Assembly (NCBI GenBank): GCA_035258565.1
Contig: DATFXF010000214.1
Coordinates: 1-16,053, forward strand
DNA: 16,053 nucleotides
Reading direction: 5' to 3'
From: DATFXF01 sp035258565
GTDB lineage: Bacteria; Acidobacteriota; Terriglobia; Acidiferrales; UBA7541
The stretch's first letter is position 1. The number at the start of each line of letters is the position of its first letter. A program made the translations under genes and the position numbers. Positions 15,940-16,053 of the stretch are shown here, piece after piece. The notes beneath the pieces were generated by a model, which was not told where the DNA came from, searched no databases, and saw only the letters and a program-made list of their open reading frames with translations.

Positions 15940-15967
15940 CTCACGCCTCTTGACGGCTTTGCGTGAG
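15940..15967. repeat. Inverted repeat downstream of the PQQ pair
   Basis: CTCACGC (15940-15946) is perfectly complementary to GCGTGAG (15961-15967) across a 14-base spacer. It starts 26 nt after the stop of the second propeller gene and ends 20 nt before the dehydrogenase start. No T-tract follows, so it could be a weak terminator, an mRNA-stabilising stem or an operator. The sequence alone does not decide. Confidence 0.4.
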
Positions 15968-15987
15968 ATGTTCCGGTCGGTTTAACC

Positions 15988-16053
15988 ATGGGGCCGTTCG
16001 ACTTCCAGATCCGCACCCGGGTCGTGTTCGGCGAAGGCAGACTCGAAGAGCTG
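15988..16053 (+). CDS. Iron-containing alcohol dehydrogenase, 5' part only
   Basis: Only the first 22 codons lie in the window, and the gene continues beyond its right edge. FDFQIRTRVVFGEGRLEEL matches the N-terminal strand and glycine turn shared by group III (iron-dependent) alcohol dehydrogenases such as lactaldehyde or butanol dehydrogenases, which usually begin F-x-x-P/R-T-R-V-V-F-G-x-G. These are cytoplasmic NAD(P)-dependent enzymes. The iron-binding and cofactor residues lie outside the visible part, so neither the metal nor the substrate can be judged. The ATG at 15988 is the natural start for this pattern, although the ribosome site is weak. It may be cotranscribed with the propeller pair. 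Confidence 0.75.
   Translation, partial: MGPFDFQIRTRVVFGEGRLEEL

Overview
The window looks like chromosomal DNA from a GC-rich, Gram-negative-type bacterium, most likely an acidobacterium, probably from a metagenome. The pointers are a secreted Asp-box/VPS10-type propeller of over 1000 residues, an AsmA-like protein, paired secreted PQQ-type propellers, and an ECF sigma factor followed by a small one-helix protein. That assignment is inference from gene content. No marker gene fixes it. I see no insertion sequence, phage gene, CRISPR array, rRNA or clear horizontally acquired segment.

Layout. (1) 1-1507, plus strand: a terminator-like hairpin, a MerR-type regulator, a complete tRNA-Pro(GGG) with encoded CCA, and surE. 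The order merR / tRNA-Pro / surE recurs in several phyla as I recall it. (2) 1563-4784, minus strand: a 1073-residue secreted protein with eleven Asp-boxes and a coiled-coil C-terminus. (3) 5030-6286, plus strand: a monomeric sarcosine oxidase/N-methyltryptophan oxidase-type flavoprotein. It keeps the covalent-flavin cysteine, and two start sites are plausible: one adds a damaged Tat signal, the other gives a cytoplasmic enzyme of normal length. (4) 9274 down to 6309, minus strand: a compact five-gene unit of ECF sigma factor, 73-residue one-helix protein, four-helix membrane protein, ICMT/PEMT-like membrane methyltransferase and FAD monooxygenase. Two of its junctions are 4-nt stop/start overlaps. 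(5) 12074 down to 9514, minus strand: an AsmA-like envelope protein, then a HisN/inositol monophosphatase-type phosphatase. (6) 12322-16053, plus strand: two secreted PQQ-like beta-propeller proteins overlapping by 4 nt, then the first 22 codons of an iron-containing alcohol dehydrogenase cut by the window edge.

How the genes may work together. The most interesting unit is the sigma-factor operon. It appears to place a membrane methyltransferase and a flavin monooxygenase under a sigma factor whose likely partner is a tiny membrane protein with no visible zinc anti-sigma motif. The rest is mainly housekeeping (surE, tRNA, hisN) and cell-envelope or secreted function (Asp-box protein, AsmA, PQQ propellers). 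No intergenic gap exceeds about 250 bases. Apart from weak promoter or hairpin candidates, the gaps hold nothing I recognise.
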